Shown: one piece after another, positions 1 through 13,881 of the stretch
Layout: each line of letters starts with the position of its first letter
Numbering within the stretch: the stretch's first letter is position 1
Assembly (NCBI RefSeq): GCF_014898815.1
Contig: NW_026515542.1
Span: 434,001-498,000, forward strand
Direction: 5' to 3'
DNA length: 64,000 nt
DNA from: Panonychus citri
Lineage: Eukaryota > Arthropoda > Arachnida > Trombidiformes > Tetranychidae
Translations under genes and position numbers: made by a program
Notes under the pieces: model-generated
The model's database searches: none
What the model saw: only the letters and a program-made list of their open reading frames with translations
Told to the model about the DNA's origin: nothing

Positions 1-1414
1 GTTTAATTGCTACCGGACTGAGGATGATAATGTTAATTGTTACTCTTGTTGTTAAAATATTGTCTCCATATTAAATTAATCAATCAAACAATTTACAGCT
101 GCAGTTAATTATTATTATATTGTCTAAATTAATTACAATTAACTAACCAAGCAAACAAATAATCAACCGCGTCCCCAACAATCAACCAAACTTTATATCA
201 ATTTAAATGGTTAATCTTTAATAGGATCTAAACAATTTATTGATCATTGACTTTCAATTATTAACCATTGTTGTTGGTGATTAGTTGATTGTTGTGATAA
301 AGATCAATAGTTGTAACTTTTGATTAATTTAAATATTGATTCATAATTTTCCATTGTTACAATTGTTATCATCACTTGTTGATAATTAACACCTAAATTC
401 TGGTTGATTGATGAAGTTAATTGTTACAGTTAGTAATCAATTTAATCTTTATTTATATTATTACTTTTCATGTTAGAACTTTATTTTTCTCGTCGAATTT
501 GTTGGAAAAAAAAGTTCTAAACAATTAATTGTTATTCTGTCATAATTAAACTTATGTACAAAGGTAAATATTGATTTGATTGTTGATCGATATACAATTT
601 TTCATGATTGATAAAAATACAACAATCAAATGATCAAAATTCAGATCATGTTAATTGTTGTTTTTTTTTATATCAATAATTATCATTAAAATGATTGAGA
701 CACAATTTAAGTTACAATTGATTGTTTTTCTGTTATCAAATCTAAACAATCAAAGAAACAAACCACAATTTAATCATCTTAATTGTTGTAAGAAATGATG
801 AAAGTAATTAAATCGTCATTTAAATCAGTTGTGAAAAGTATTAATCATCAGTAAATCAAACTTTACAATCTAAGAACGTGAATCTCATTATAATTAATTT
901 TCTGCCAATTCAATCAAATGTTAATCATTTCCCGATTCTAAAATACAATTTAATAGATCACATCTCACTATTTTCGATAGCAATTAGTTAAATTTGATTA
1001 TATTGATTTGTCAATCAGTGAGAGAAAACATAAAAAATGATTAATCACTTTTAAGTACAAATTTACATTATTAATATCAATTGGAAATACAGAGAAAACA
1101 GAAAAACAAAACTAAAATCAAAGTTAATTGTTATTAAATTGTCAGATGATAACATGGAGCATATAGAAGACAATTAAATCTAATTGTAATAATAATTTCA
1201 AATCAAAGGCGATAATATAATATGAATCCTATGGGGGAAAAAAATGAACACAAAAATATACAAATGACGTTGATTTTAAATTGATTTTAAATTTAATTAT
1301 TTAATATATTAGTTAATTATCATCTTCATCATCATCAGCATCAGTTCAAGGTGTCATAAGATGATAAACCAAGCTGTGATGATGATAAGAAAGGCAACAA
1401 ACTTCACAGATATT

Positions 1415-1441
1415 GAGAGAGAGAGAGAGAGAGAGAGAGAG
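1415..1441. repeat. (GA)n microsatellite
   Basis: An uninterrupted GA dinucleotide run. Runs of this type recur throughout the window. Confidence 0.95.
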
Positions 1442-4400
1442 TAAATCGCCCCAGGGCAACAAGAGGAAAAGATGAGGATGAAAAAAAAGTAAAAAAAAAA
1501 GAAGTTTAGAAAAAGAAAATTGTTCTAAACAAAATGATCTTCTAACTGACAGGAATTAGTAAAGCCAAAGGTTAATTTACCTGGATAATAATAATAATAT
1601 TATTAAGCGGTAAATGTAAACGCCTTTTCAACTTAGGACCTTCGAGGATTCGAGGACGAAGCTCATTCATCCAAGAGGCATGTGTTCAATGTACACACAC
1701 ACTCACTAGATATTCAATAATAACTATATAATGGATGTAAACTTAGTATTTTGTTGCTTTTGTTGGGTATAAATTAATATCTAAAGGTTATCACGAGTAG
1801 CACGTACCTTTTGTTGATGATTGTAGGTAATGAGGATGATAAATAATGTTAATAATAGGATGTTGTTGATGATAAATAACAACAAGACAACAATAAGTAC
1901 CAACGGAAGTAAACAATGTAATCGGTATATGAAAGCTTTTTTGTTTTGACACCAGAAATACATTAATGAATTGGGTCAATCGCATTGATTGTTGGTAATG
2001 AAAAAGAAAAAGAAACACAATCAATTCAATCAGTTAATTGTTTTCTTTTCTTCCCCTGTTATCTTTTAGTTTAATCATTTACATGATTTGTAGATTGTGA
2101 TGAAAGGTTTAGATAAAAAAGTTTTGCTTCCTTCATTATTGATTTGGATTGAGTTTCATTCAAGTGATAATGATGATGATTTGGGATGAGGATGATGAAG
2201 ATGTTAGAAAATGTTTCTTTTTGTATTTAATTGTGATGATGATGATGATGATGATGATGACTGTTATATTGTTTTCTTACATCAATGAAACGATGAGAGA
2301 GATGATGATGTTGATGAAGAGGAAAAACAATGAATGGGATGATAAAGATGGAGAAAGAGAGAGGATGCTAAGAAGATGTTAAAAGAAGGAGTGGCTTTCG
2401 GCTATAATATTCATCTTCATCTTTAAATTATATCATTTAGCTAAGATGATGATGATGAAAAAAAGGTTAGGTAGCTAAAAGGAGCCATTAGAACATTTTA
2501 TTTTCTCCTTATTCGAAAGGTAAGTCTTCATCTTTATTGATCTTCATCATTTTTCTGATGCTTATTAGTGGTATTATTGACATGGAATGAAGTTATTCAG
2601 TGAAAAAAAAGATGATGATGAAGATAAATAAAAGAAAGAGATTGAAAATGGCTCTAATTGTCTGTTGAATAGCTAATTTCTTGGATTATAAGGAGAGAGA
2701 AAGAGAAAGAGAGATGAGTAGATGAAGATAAAGATGGAGATGGAGATGATAAGGATGATAAGCAGAGAGAGAGAGAGAGCATAAAAAGCTCAATTTGAAA
2801 CATGAGACTTTGTAATAGTTGTCAGAATGTTACAGACACGCAATAGGCTCGGCGATTGTAAGATGAAGATGATAAGTTTACCTTTAAGATGCTCATCATC
2901 TTTATCATCTTCAATGGTTTCTGTTTATGTCGCAAGATGAATAAAAAAAATTGTAAGATGAAAACAAAACAAAACTAAAGTTGATCTAATGTTTATCCTT
3001 AAATAGGATCTACAAGCGTAGCTAATTGAAAATCATTGAAAAATTATCAAGATAAAGCAAAATAAAAAGGTGATGCAGATGATGAGGATAAAGAAGAGAT
3101 CATCATCATCTTCATCATGATCAACAACAACAACAACAACAACATCATGAAGATAAGATGCAAAAAGCAAAGTTAACTGTGATTGATATATCAAAGATAA
3201 TTTCATAATAATATTAAATTTGTTGCTTGCCAAAAGCCCCTGATGATTATTAAGGGAAAAAAACATAGACTTGGTGATGAGGATAAACTTTGAGATTAAA
3301 GTAAATCAGTTAATCGTCTTTGTCAGTTCAATTATCTACACCAAATATTATATATCAGATTCTGAAGAAGAAGCTTAAAAAATTGTTGATCCTTCCCCTC
3401 CAATCATAATTATGATATAATGCAATTAGAAGGCATGAAAATTAACCGATTTGATTGAACAATTTATTAAATTGTCAGAAGTAAAAAAAACTAACTAAAA
3501 GTTAATTTAAACTTCCCAAAGTGATTTGCCTGAAAACTAAAACAATCTATTCAATTGTTTAATTAAAATTCATTTTGTTTGTAATTAGTTATTTTTTTTT
3601 CCTCTTTCAATTTCCATTGGATACTTTTTCGCCCTCAGGGCTTACAAATCAATATCATGGCGATTCATCAAAAATCATCATGTACTGTCCATACAAGAAT
3701 GATGGTAATTAATGTTAGACAATTAACTGATTGATATTAATATTTTTATTTTTCGGAAGAAAATTTTTTTTCTCATTAGTTTTAATTCATATTTTCAAAC
3801 GGGGAAAATTTGAACACTAATTAAGAAAGAGAGATTTTTATTTCTCCTTAAATTGAATTGTCAACATGCTAATGATTATCTCTTCAGGATGTGATTCAAT
3901 TTAAATTGTTGTAGAATTGTGAATGAAATTTGATGAAAGATGATTAATATCATCATCATGATTACTGAATGTCGATTATGATTCAGTTGAAGTATCAAGA
4001 ATGATATTCAAAGATGATGAAATCTTTTTAATGGTTATAACCTTATTCAAGGCTTCGAGGTTAACAATACAAAACCGTTGGGTTTCAGGTAGAAATGAAT
4101 TTGAATACAATGATGATAATCATGATAATCAGTTTGAAAGAAAATGATAAAATAATAAAGAAGAGAAAAAAAAAATTTCTTTTCTTATTGAATGAGAAAA
4201 CATCATTCTCCATGGTTACCATGATATATATTCATACGGTAACGGTTATCAGTTATAATTAGTTGATCATCTTCATCCTCATCATCATCATCATGATTAA
4301 AACTCCTCTTCAATTAATTGGTAAGAAGGAGAAAATAAAAAACAACAATTAACAATTGTTGTTGATCAATTGTTGTGAATATAACAAAATTTCATCATGA

Positions 4401-5693
4401 TAATCAACACAATGTTAAATTGTTTCATCAAACAAAAAAAAAGAAACTGTTAACAAATAATTTAATCATCTAAATGAATCAATATTTAATTTAAATTACC
4501 ATCATTATCATTTGATTGTCATTCTTGATAGAGTGAAAAATATATATAAAATAATAATAACAATAACTCCAAGTGAGGTAACATGATGATGACCATTGAA
4601 GTAACATGACAAAAAAAACAACGAAATTTGAAAATTACAATATTATCAAATTGGCAATGGACATACAATCATTAAGATGATAAATATAATTATCATCAGG
4701 ATGATAATAAACAAAATCAGATTCACATGAAAATGAAACATTTAATATCAATATTAACTAGGGACAGGTAGTTGTGTGTGTAGGTGGGAGGAGGACTAAT
4801 AGTTTTTTGTTGATATATTATCATCATTAGTTAATATTGATGATGAAAAGATAACAATATTTGTTGTAAAAGTCAATGAAAAAAAAACAACAAAAATTTC
4901 ATTCAATTGTTTATCATAATGGACAATTTTCAGCATTGGTTACCATGGTTACGAATGGTTAATTTTGTACCACCATTGAAATTATTATATATCATATTTG
5001 AGAGCTGGGAAAATGAGAGAGGGAGGGAGGGAGAGAAAACTTTTCTATCATTCCAATTCTGAGTAAATATTATTTCATGAGAATGATGATTTTTGGTGAT
5101 CATCATGTAGAGATACAAGAACCACGATTAATATTACATTTTTTTTTGTTCAGCTCCTTTTAATTGTTGATAATCATGATACAATTAAACTACTCTATGT
5201 AACATCAAATTGACACAATGATAACATTAATTAAATTAACAGCAATTCACTAAACATGAATATGTGTGTGTGTTGATTATCATTTGGTTCAATGAGCTAA
5301 TGATGATAATGTTTTATTTTTCATCCAAAATCATATATGGTAACCATAGGAAATGTTAAAGTACAAATGGTTTCATATATATATATATATATATGAGTTA
5401 GAATGCCAAAATTTTGGACAATTAAAATGTTACCATGATTACAATTCCAATGAATATAAACTAATATCATATATATTTACTAAGTAAAGTGTATATGTGT
5501 AGTTGATGATGAGGAACTGATGATAAATGATGATAATTATGTAAAGATGATATTACTTATTATCTGGTCACTTTTATTTCAATTTATCTCACTGGTTCCT
5601 GGATGTTAATTAAACTTTGGAGTTTATATTTCATTGATTATTGTGTTTACTATAATATTTTTGTGTGTGAATGACCAATGGTCATGATTGGTC

Positions 5694-5744
5694 AAATTTT
5701 ACAAAGGTCACTCTAGATTTTGACTCCACCTTTGTAATTTTTTC
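5694..5744. repeat. Small inverted repeat (hairpin)
   Basis: TTACAAAGGT is followed about 20 bases later by its complement ACCTTTGTAA, and the A/T flanks also pair. It may be a small foldback element or chance; no target duplication was recognised. Confidence 0.4.
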
Positions 5745-8700
5745 CCATCTACTATGATAATCAACCAATCTGATTGTTGATGATTCGGATTAAAATAAAT
5801 GATAAATATAAAAGCCAAAAACATGACTAATACAAAGTTTCAAGCATCGAGAATGAGTTAACATCTCAATCATTATCATGGTCTCAGAATCAGTGGTTGA
5901 ATTTAAATTATATTAAAGTTTCTATTGCAAGATTATAATAATACATCTAATTTATGAAGCATTTTCTATGTAATTTAACATATACATTATATTCCTCCCT
6001 CTCGATCATTCATCCAAATATTACCTAGAGACAAATACAGGTAAAAAATCTGACCACAGGTAAACCATTGTTATCAGGCGAGAAAAGAAATTTCAAAAAT
6101 GTTGAAACTAATTTGCAAGAAGCAAAGTCGATACATTATATTGATACATAATCAATGTAACACTGCAACTATTTTGTACTCAGATTATTATTATTGTCTA
6201 CCTGTTGATGAAGATGACCTGAAAATCGAGGGGATAAGGATTGTGAGACTGTTACAGTTGTTGTTGTTGATTTTAAAATTGAACCACACTGACCCCATGC
6301 TAAGAAAACAAGACAACCCTCAAGGTGAGAGATGTGAAAGTTATTGAGGCTTGAGGCTGAAAGGAAAAACAAAATATATAACTTTTTAACTCTCGAATTC
6401 AATGTAACAGTTTCGACTTGTAAATTGCTATTAGAATTTGGTTCTTCTTCTCATCTTCATCTCCATCTTCATAATCATCTTAACCATCACTATGTACACG
6501 ACTTTTGGCTCTTCTCTGTAAACAAAATGTAATGATGATAATATTAATACGTTTATATACACACACACACATAAGAATGCGGCTTAAGCCTTATGGTGAT
6601 CAACCAATTGATTAACTTTGACTTTTTAAGGCCTAAGTGTTAGCAGGGAGCCAACGAAGAAAGTGAGAAAAATGAGGATACTTATTTCACCTTTTTTAAG
6701 CGATGACCTTAGGTCAATATCATCATGATGATGACGATCAAGAGTAACAACAAAAGCTTTGGAAAAGGTAAGGAAACAAGAAAAAAGTAAAAGAAAAATA
6801 ATAAACCAAAGCAAATGGAAACAAAAAAAAAGGTAAATGGTTCAAGATGAAGCATCATAATGACCGTTTGCTTTGTTAAACAAAGGTAGAGTTCAATAGG
6901 TAAGATAATGAGAGGGATGAGGATGATTAGGATGATAGAGAAAGAGGTAAGATGATGATAATGATGATACAAAGATAATATTTACGTAAAGGTAAAGAAA
7001 ACGATAAGTGTAAAAAAGTTTTCTCTTTTATCATCGTAAGTGTATTTATTTATTTTTCTTATTGTTTTTTAGGTTGTAAAAAAAACGTTATGATGATAAG
7101 TAAAAAGATGAGGATGAGGATTAATGATGAGGAAAAGATTAAAAAAAACATATATTAAAACTCATAGATTACCTTTGGGGTTATGATGATGATGATGATG
7201 ATGGAAGATTGAAAATACAAATACAAAAGGTTGAGAGGAAAAAAGAAAGAAAAACAAAATTTTTCTAACTATTCATTATTGTATTAAGTTCATGTGCTAA
7301 AGGGCATGACCTTATATCGCCTTTAGAGGTAAAGGTTAGTATTAAGTATACATTGAAAGAGACAATTATCGTTGTGGATCCTCTTGCTCTCTCTCAATCA
7401 TCCTCATCATCATCATAATCTCTCTCTCTCTCACTCTCTCTCTCTTATAGCTCATCATAATCTTCCTGATCCACTGGCTATTTGTCCAGAAGAGGATGAA
7501 AGATGAACACTTTTTCCTTCATCGTTGAAAGTGACCTACAAAACAGAAACAAATAGTAACTACTAAGCTAAATAACAACAACAACAGCAACAATTTAACC
7601 TTCAATTTGACCAACAATTATGATAACAACAACAATCAAGATACAAGATAAGGTTAATAACTATCATATTATTTGATACTATAATTTTCAATTGCTTTTT
7701 AACGCTTCCAGCTTTTTGCTAATCAATCTGTATAATATTCAATAGGATAAATTGACCATTTCACTGACCACTTATATACATACATGTATATATACACACA
7801 TTGAGTAGGTCAATCATATTGCTTGACCATTATCATCATTAAGGTTTATTAAAACATTCAAATATTCACATAACCACACACAATGTTAATGATAACCTTA
7901 CACTTGATCCCCAACAACATCAACCGGACATGAAGCTATCGCAAACTGACCAATACTAATAATTGACACATAGTAAGAAAAAAATTTTATGCATCCATTG
8001 GTTGACAATTAGTTTAATGATAACAATTGAGAAAAATTTTTGCCTTTTCCAAAATGGGAAACAAATTATCATTATGCAAATTAAGTTTATTGTAACACAA
8101 TTGTAATCAATGGTTAATGGGAAAATATTTTTCCGTATTCATTGTCTATTAATTATATGATTAGTGTTGATTGTTTATCACGACAAAGGCCAATTTAAGA
8201 TCGTAAGACTTTTTCTCAAGGTTTTATTTTGACTTTTTCGCTACTTTTTGTTGTTGTTGTTTAGCTAAAGTAAAGGTAAAAATCGTTGGATAAAACGATT
8301 GTATTAATATCATATTATTATCAACAAATGACAACAATTTAGTTTGTTTATTTGACCGGAAAAGGGTCGGTTCAAGTTGTATGATTCATACTCAGGTAGA
8401 TTGATGAAATTACCTGTTGGCTTTACGATAATAACAACAACAATCATCGATAGTGTTTAATTGTAACCTTGGCACTTTTGGTTAGGTTCAATTTTTAGTT
8501 TCCATTTTGTTTACCATTTCGAAAGTCAATCATTTAATTATTACCATTTTCTCATTGACGAGATGTTGTTTTCTTTAACAATTTAAATTGATCCTCGAAC
8601 TTGTTAATTGTTCATTTTGGACCTTTGGGGTTAATACTGTTAATTAAGAGGCTCCACTTCCCATTGATTGTATTGTATTCATTTCTAGATTGTGGCCTTG

Positions 8701-10619
8701 GTAGTTTTTTTTTTACTTTCCTATTCATTTATTAATTGTTGTTAGCATTTGAAACAATTAAGACGATGGTGATCAGGATAATTGTTACTATTAAAACAAA
8801 TTGTTGGGTTGCTAATATTAATTATCATTAACGGTTAAGTTTTACTATTTTGTAATTGTTTTGGGTGACATTGAGATGTGATGATGATTGTTTATAACAA
8901 TTAACTTAATTGTTGTATCATTACTTATGTCATGGGCTGATTGTATTCAAATATTAATTTGTAGCTTTTAATTGTTCAATTGTGTATCTTATGATTTGAT
9001 TAGTTGATTGAGATAATTTATTGATTACAATTGATTAGCAATAAAATTACATTGATAATATTTGGTTGATAATTAGTTAATTGTCTTGATTATTTTTAAT
9101 CAGATCGGAAACTTTTTGTTCCGAATTGAAATTATCACTGGTTTTGAGTTAATTGTTTCAATCTAATTTGATTTATCTAATGATATTTACAATACAATTA
9201 AAAGGGTAATTGAATTACAATCAAATATGAACAAAGTTAAATTAACAATTAAATGATAAATATTTACCTTTCCAATGAATGATTAATCTATTAGTTAATT
9301 GCTTAGAGATTTTAATTAATTGTAATGATGATACTAATTGTTACCACAGACTAAGTTCAATTAAAAGTTTAATCAAGTTCAAGGTTAATAAGTATAATAA
9401 TTTAACTTGGCAATTAAGGCTAATTGTAAACTTGATTATCAAATGATTAATTGTCCATTTCCCTTAAATTGCTGTTTTCACAGATTTAGATTAGTTAGAT
9501 TGTTATAAAACAATTAAGATAACAAGTTTACCAATTAACCGGAACAATTGATTATTGTTAATTATCAAGGTTAAATTGACTTTGATTATTAACAATTGTA
9601 ATTTGATTACAATGATATTTGTGTCATGTTAATGATTGAATATATTTCTACAATTAAATAAATCATCAAACTAAATTAACTTCCTCCTGTTAATTATTAT
9701 TATTTACCAATTCAAATTTTATCATTCAATTGGAAAACAAACTAAATCAATTCAGTAAATGATCAACAATCAAATGAGAATTAAAATTGAGATTATCAAA
9801 CAATAAGTAATCCGATTAATCTGATTGAATGATTAATTTATTGTAGATTTTGTTTTGTTCCTAATCCTAATTAGTTGATAATCTTATCGGTAAACAATTA
9901 AATCAATTTAAATATCAAACTACAAAATGATAATTTATATATTATTACAATTAACTGATTGGGTGGAGTTGATTGTGATCATATTATTATAATAATCAAG
10001 GACACACCTTTAATTGTGATGATAATTATAACAATAATTTACATTATGTTTGATTGACAATGATTAACATTGGTGAATTGTTGAAATTTCAACAATTAAA
10101 ATAATCACAATTAAAGTATTACAAAAACAATCAGCTAATCACGATTTAATTTAATGTTCATTGAGTTTTTTTCCAGTGTGTTAATTGTTTCATTGATTTA
10201 CAAGTTTAATTAATGTTTTGAAAATCATTAGTAAATATCAATAATAATCATAATCAAATTAATCAGTTAATTGTTTTATATTTGTATCTATGTTTGTGTG
10301 TGTGTGTGTGTGTCTATCATTTAATTGTTGATTGTTAATTATTAATTATTTCAGGGAAAAGGGAGTTAGTCAAGATGGAAAATTTAATTAAAACAAACTG
10401 ATTAAAATGGTTAATTGTTTACAATCAATTTAATTGATCAATTATCGACTAAGGTGATGACAATGTTGATAATTATAACGGAATATTAATTGTAACAATT
10501 GATTGTTGATTTGGATAAAAAGGTGACAATTAACTAAACAATCGGCTCAGTGTGATTTTGTTAATTCAATTGTGTACAAATACAATTAGTTTTGATTGTA
10601 TTAAAAGTAATCAAAGAAA

Positions 10620-11929
10620 ATGATTAAATTTTCATCTTTATTGTTGATTAGTTTAAATATCCTTTGGTCATCATTAATTGTGCCAATTAATTGTGACGAG
10701 TATAAAGTAATTTATATTAATCAAGAGAGACCTTCGTCAATTATTTATGGTACATTTAAATCAACTGAATCAGCTGATTTAACCCAATCAATTGTTGATT
10801 GTAATTTAGTTAACCATCCGAAAATTGTTTCGGAAATTTTAAAATCAACAACTGTAGATGTGAAAAATATAATCAAGACAATTAAAAATGTCGATACATT
10901 TGATTCGTTGGCTCGTAGTTGTGTCTCTGTTGGACTGACCACTACAACCTCGACCACAACCACGACAACTCAATCTCCATTGAGCTTATTGGTCAAACCT
11001 CGAGCATTTTCAATCTTTGGCATTCCAAGTGAAATGTTCATCGCCCCAGGAACCAAATGGTGTGGCCCAGGTAACCGATCGTTGAGCTATGATGATTTAG
11101 GTTCATCCGTTGAGACCGATAAATGTTGTCGAGATCACGATTATTGTCCAATGTCCATTAATGCCGGTGAATCAAATTATAATCTAACCAATTACACACC
11201 TACACCATGTAAGTTAATTAACTTTGATTCAGTTATTAATCATAAGTTATTTCAATCAAAACAAACTCTCACTTCCAATCTATTAAAGTTTTTCTCGTAG
11301 TCTAATTGTTGCATTTTATTATCATTGTTATCATTTAGTTCCAGGTGCAAATTAAAGGTTAATTGTTACACTTTGTATAATAATTGTAACCAGGAAACTA
11401 ATAACCTTTAAATTTTTCTCAAGGTTAAACAAGTTAATCAACTGACAATCAGTAACATCGTAACAATTATTAGATAATTTTAATATCTCTATTACCTTGG
11501 TTACTTTTATGAATTTAATTTGATTGTTTATAAAAATGGATTAAGGATTCACCTTAATAATCCCCTTAGGATCCCTTTGTGATTCAATTGATTGATTTAA
11601 TTTTGTTTTACCTTTAATTTAGATCACATTGTGATTGTGATCAACAATTAGCAACCTGCTTAAAAGAGGCATCTAAATCAGATATTGGTGCATCTCTATT
11701 TGGAGTAATTTACTTTAACATAATTAAATTTAGATGTTTCCGAGAAACTTTTCCCCAAAGTCAATGTCTTGAGTATTCAGGGTAAGAATTAATTTTGTAA
11801 AATTCTCTCAAACAATTAACTAATTAATATTTTGATTCTTATTTTACAATTAGACTTTCAAACTCAAGTGATTGCCTTAAATACGCTGAACCAGTTTATG
11901 TCCTACAAGATTGTCCCATATACACATGA
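10620..11929 (+). CDS. Secreted phospholipase A2, group III type, three exons
   Basis: Predicted to hydrolyse the sn-2 ester of phospholipids outside the cell, Ca2+-dependent. Exon 1 starts at the ATG at 10620 and runs to about 11208 or 11212; exon 2 is 11623-11781; exon 3 is 11854-11929 with TGA at 11927. A hydrophobic signal peptide (about residues 1-25) is followed by a roughly 80-residue pro-region, a Thr-rich linker (about 105-117), and the catalytic domain. Visible motifs are the Ca2+-loop WCGPGN (W147) and the active site CCRDHDYC (catalytic His173-Asp174). Exon 2 supplies the conserved CDCD and CL cysteines and exon 3 the last cysteines. Two NxS/T sites lie in the domain. The intron 2 borders GTAAG and ATTAG join in frame. 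The strong GTAAGT donor at 11209 does not join exon 2 in the family frame; a weaker GT at 11213 does. The family includes venom enzymes as well as ordinary secreted ones; nothing here decides which this is. Confidence 0.88.
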
Positions 11930-12080
11930 CCACAATTATCATCCATAATCAACGATAAAAGTGATCCAATTACCTTAATTGTTCAAAAGTTTAAATTAAT
12001 AACTAAATTTAAATTAAATCTGTTAACGAGCTTATCTAAAATTGTAACACAAATTTTGTATTAGAAACAATCAATCATCA

Positions 12081-12086
12081 AATAAA
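12081..12086 (+). promoter_or_regulatory. Polyadenylation signal AATAAA
   Basis: AATAAA lies about 150 bases after the phospholipase stop codon, a plausible 3' UTR length. Because the DNA is AT-rich, chance is possible. Confidence 0.5.
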
Positions 12087-13074
12087 ATAATTCTGTAATT
12101 TCTGACTCTTTTACTTTCTAATCTCAGAAAATTTTGCTATCACCAATTCAATTTATTCAATTGTAACTTTTAATCAACAACAATTAACTATTGCAACTTG
12201 AAACTTTCGACAACTATGTCGCCATCTATTGAATGCAAAAGAAAGTACACTCCTGTTCTCATTTAGCGCAAATTTTAATGTGCTCGTTTTATTGAGGGCA
12301 CCTTAGTGCAATGAGTTAACATTTAAGCTACAGGGTATGTACTGTAGTCCTGTGGAGGAAAGTTTTTCAGACAACAGGGAGGCAAATTGCAATAGATTTG
12401 ATTTACAAATTATTAGGCTAAAACAAAAGAAAATTTACAAATTATATTAATTGACTGGTGGTTAGTTTGATTGTCCAAAGGTCCAATTTGATGATTGTAA
12501 ATAAGTACCAAGTGTTGAAATGAAAGTGAAGATGAGGTCCAAAAAGTAATAATTTAACCCATTAGGTATGATACGAAGAAAAGGAGAAAATAAAATTAGA
12601 ATTTCAATCTTTTAAAATGTGAAAACAATTATTTTGATTATAAATGTGAGGTAATTTTAATCAATTTGTTTAATTGTATTTAAAGTATAAAATTTAAAGT
12701 ATGAGTTTGAGTTAGAGAAAAGAAAGTTGTATCAAATTACAAAATTTACCAAGAGAACAAAAATGGTTGAAGTTATTACGACGCAACAAGAGTCAGTTTT
12801 AAGAGTAACAAAAAACAACTCAAGTAACTGTTGAACTATCGTGATTTTGGTACCAACTTGATCCGTGTAACAAGATAAACAATAATAACATGAAATTAAA
12901 TTTGAAATTCACAGGTAAAGTTAATTAAATTAGAGTTTATCAGGAGCGATAAAAAATTTGCCCATGTTTTTACGCAATCAACAGAGTCGCCATCTAGTTT
13001 TTTCATTTTTTACATAGAAAAAGCTTCAAGCCAATAGATGGCGACGGTGAAAACCCAATTGCGAGAACAGGAAT
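12087..13074. other. Intergenic spacer between the phospholipase gene and the hAT MITE
   Basis: No coding frame seen. It contains two GTCGCCATCTA words (near 12219 and 12981), and an inverted relative of the first lies at about 13031. A somewhat more complex stretch near 12280-12410 could be an old repeat. Confidence 0.5.
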
Positions 13075-13082
13075 GTAATTTA

Positions 13083-13517
13083 TAGATACCGAAGTTAGTC
13101 GAAACACTGACGACTGACTGACTCGCGAGTTTTTTCGACTCACTTGGCTGTAAGTCGACTCTTCGACTTAGTCGAAGTCGGTGCTTTATCGACTCACTAG
13201 TCGACTCACTTGTCATTAAAACTTAAGAAATTAATGGAATTCAAACAGAAAAAAAGTTTGGCGTAAGCCTTTCTAAAAGATTTCTCTTTGAAAACTACAT
13301 TTTCACCTTTCTCTGGGGCTAATTAAAACTTTTTATACTAAATTTAAAACCAGAAAATTTATTAGTTGGTACACTTGATTTTTGAATGGACGATATGACT
13401 CGAAATTCAAGTTAATTTTGCATTTAAGTCGACTCAAAATCGACTAACTTCAGTCAGCCGAGTTGCTTGCTGATCGACTGACTGACTGACTAGCTGATCG
13501 ACTAGCTTCGGTATCTA
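13083..13517. mobile_element. hAT-type MITE, 435 bp, with 8-bp target duplication
   Basis: The ends are inverted copies: TAGATACCGAAG at 13083 and its complement CTTCGGTATCTA ending at 13517, with further pairing inward through TAGTCGA-type sequence. The element is flanked on both sides by the identical 8-mer GTAATTTA (13075-13082 and 13518-13525). An 8-bp target duplication is the hallmark of hAT transposition. No transposase reading frame is present, so it is non-autonomous. Both subterminal regions are crowded with CGACT/AGTCG words, typical of transposase-binding repeats in hAT elements. It begins about 55 bases past the stop codon of the small minus-strand gene and so probably contributes to its 3' UTR or termination region. 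Confidence 0.85.
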
Positions 13518-13573
13518 GTAATTTATAAAAATTTTGCGTAACGTTTCGAGTAAATGGTGAGAGAACAGAGTAA

Positions 13574-13846
13574 TTAAATGTCACAATTTAAATGAAATTT
13601 ATTGGAATTATTAGCTTCCGCTTTAACTGGATTTTCTCCGGTAATTGATTGACTCCTTTTACGGAAAATTAAATCACCCAGACCTTCAAAATGGTCTCCC
13701 TGGGAAGATGAGAAACTACGAGCATAACCATCCTCGCTTTGAGATTCAGAGTATCGACGATTAACGACGATTGATTGATTGATCCAATCTTTAGCATTAC
13801 CTAAAAAAAGAAATAAAAAGAAAATTGAATCAAACAATAATGGAGG

Positions 13847-13881
<35 letters not shown>

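Larger units (their letters stand above)
1..10619. other. Non-coding AT-rich region, no gene recognised
   Basis: No reading frame here looks like protein: the open frames are translations of TGA/ATC/GAGA repeats or of T-rich runs. The outer parts (about 1-1300 and 8200-10600) are dominated by TTAATTG/CAATTAA words, the same style that surrounds the phospholipase gene. The middle (about 1300-7500) is rich in GATGATGA and GAGAGA tracts. A short complex stretch near 1620-1690 could hide a small exon on the minus strand, but nothing proves it. Confidence 0.6.

Noticed and set aside
2149..2382. Open frame rich in Met/Asp/Glu
   Set aside because: A translation of GATGATGA repeats, with no start context, splice signs or protein-like composition.
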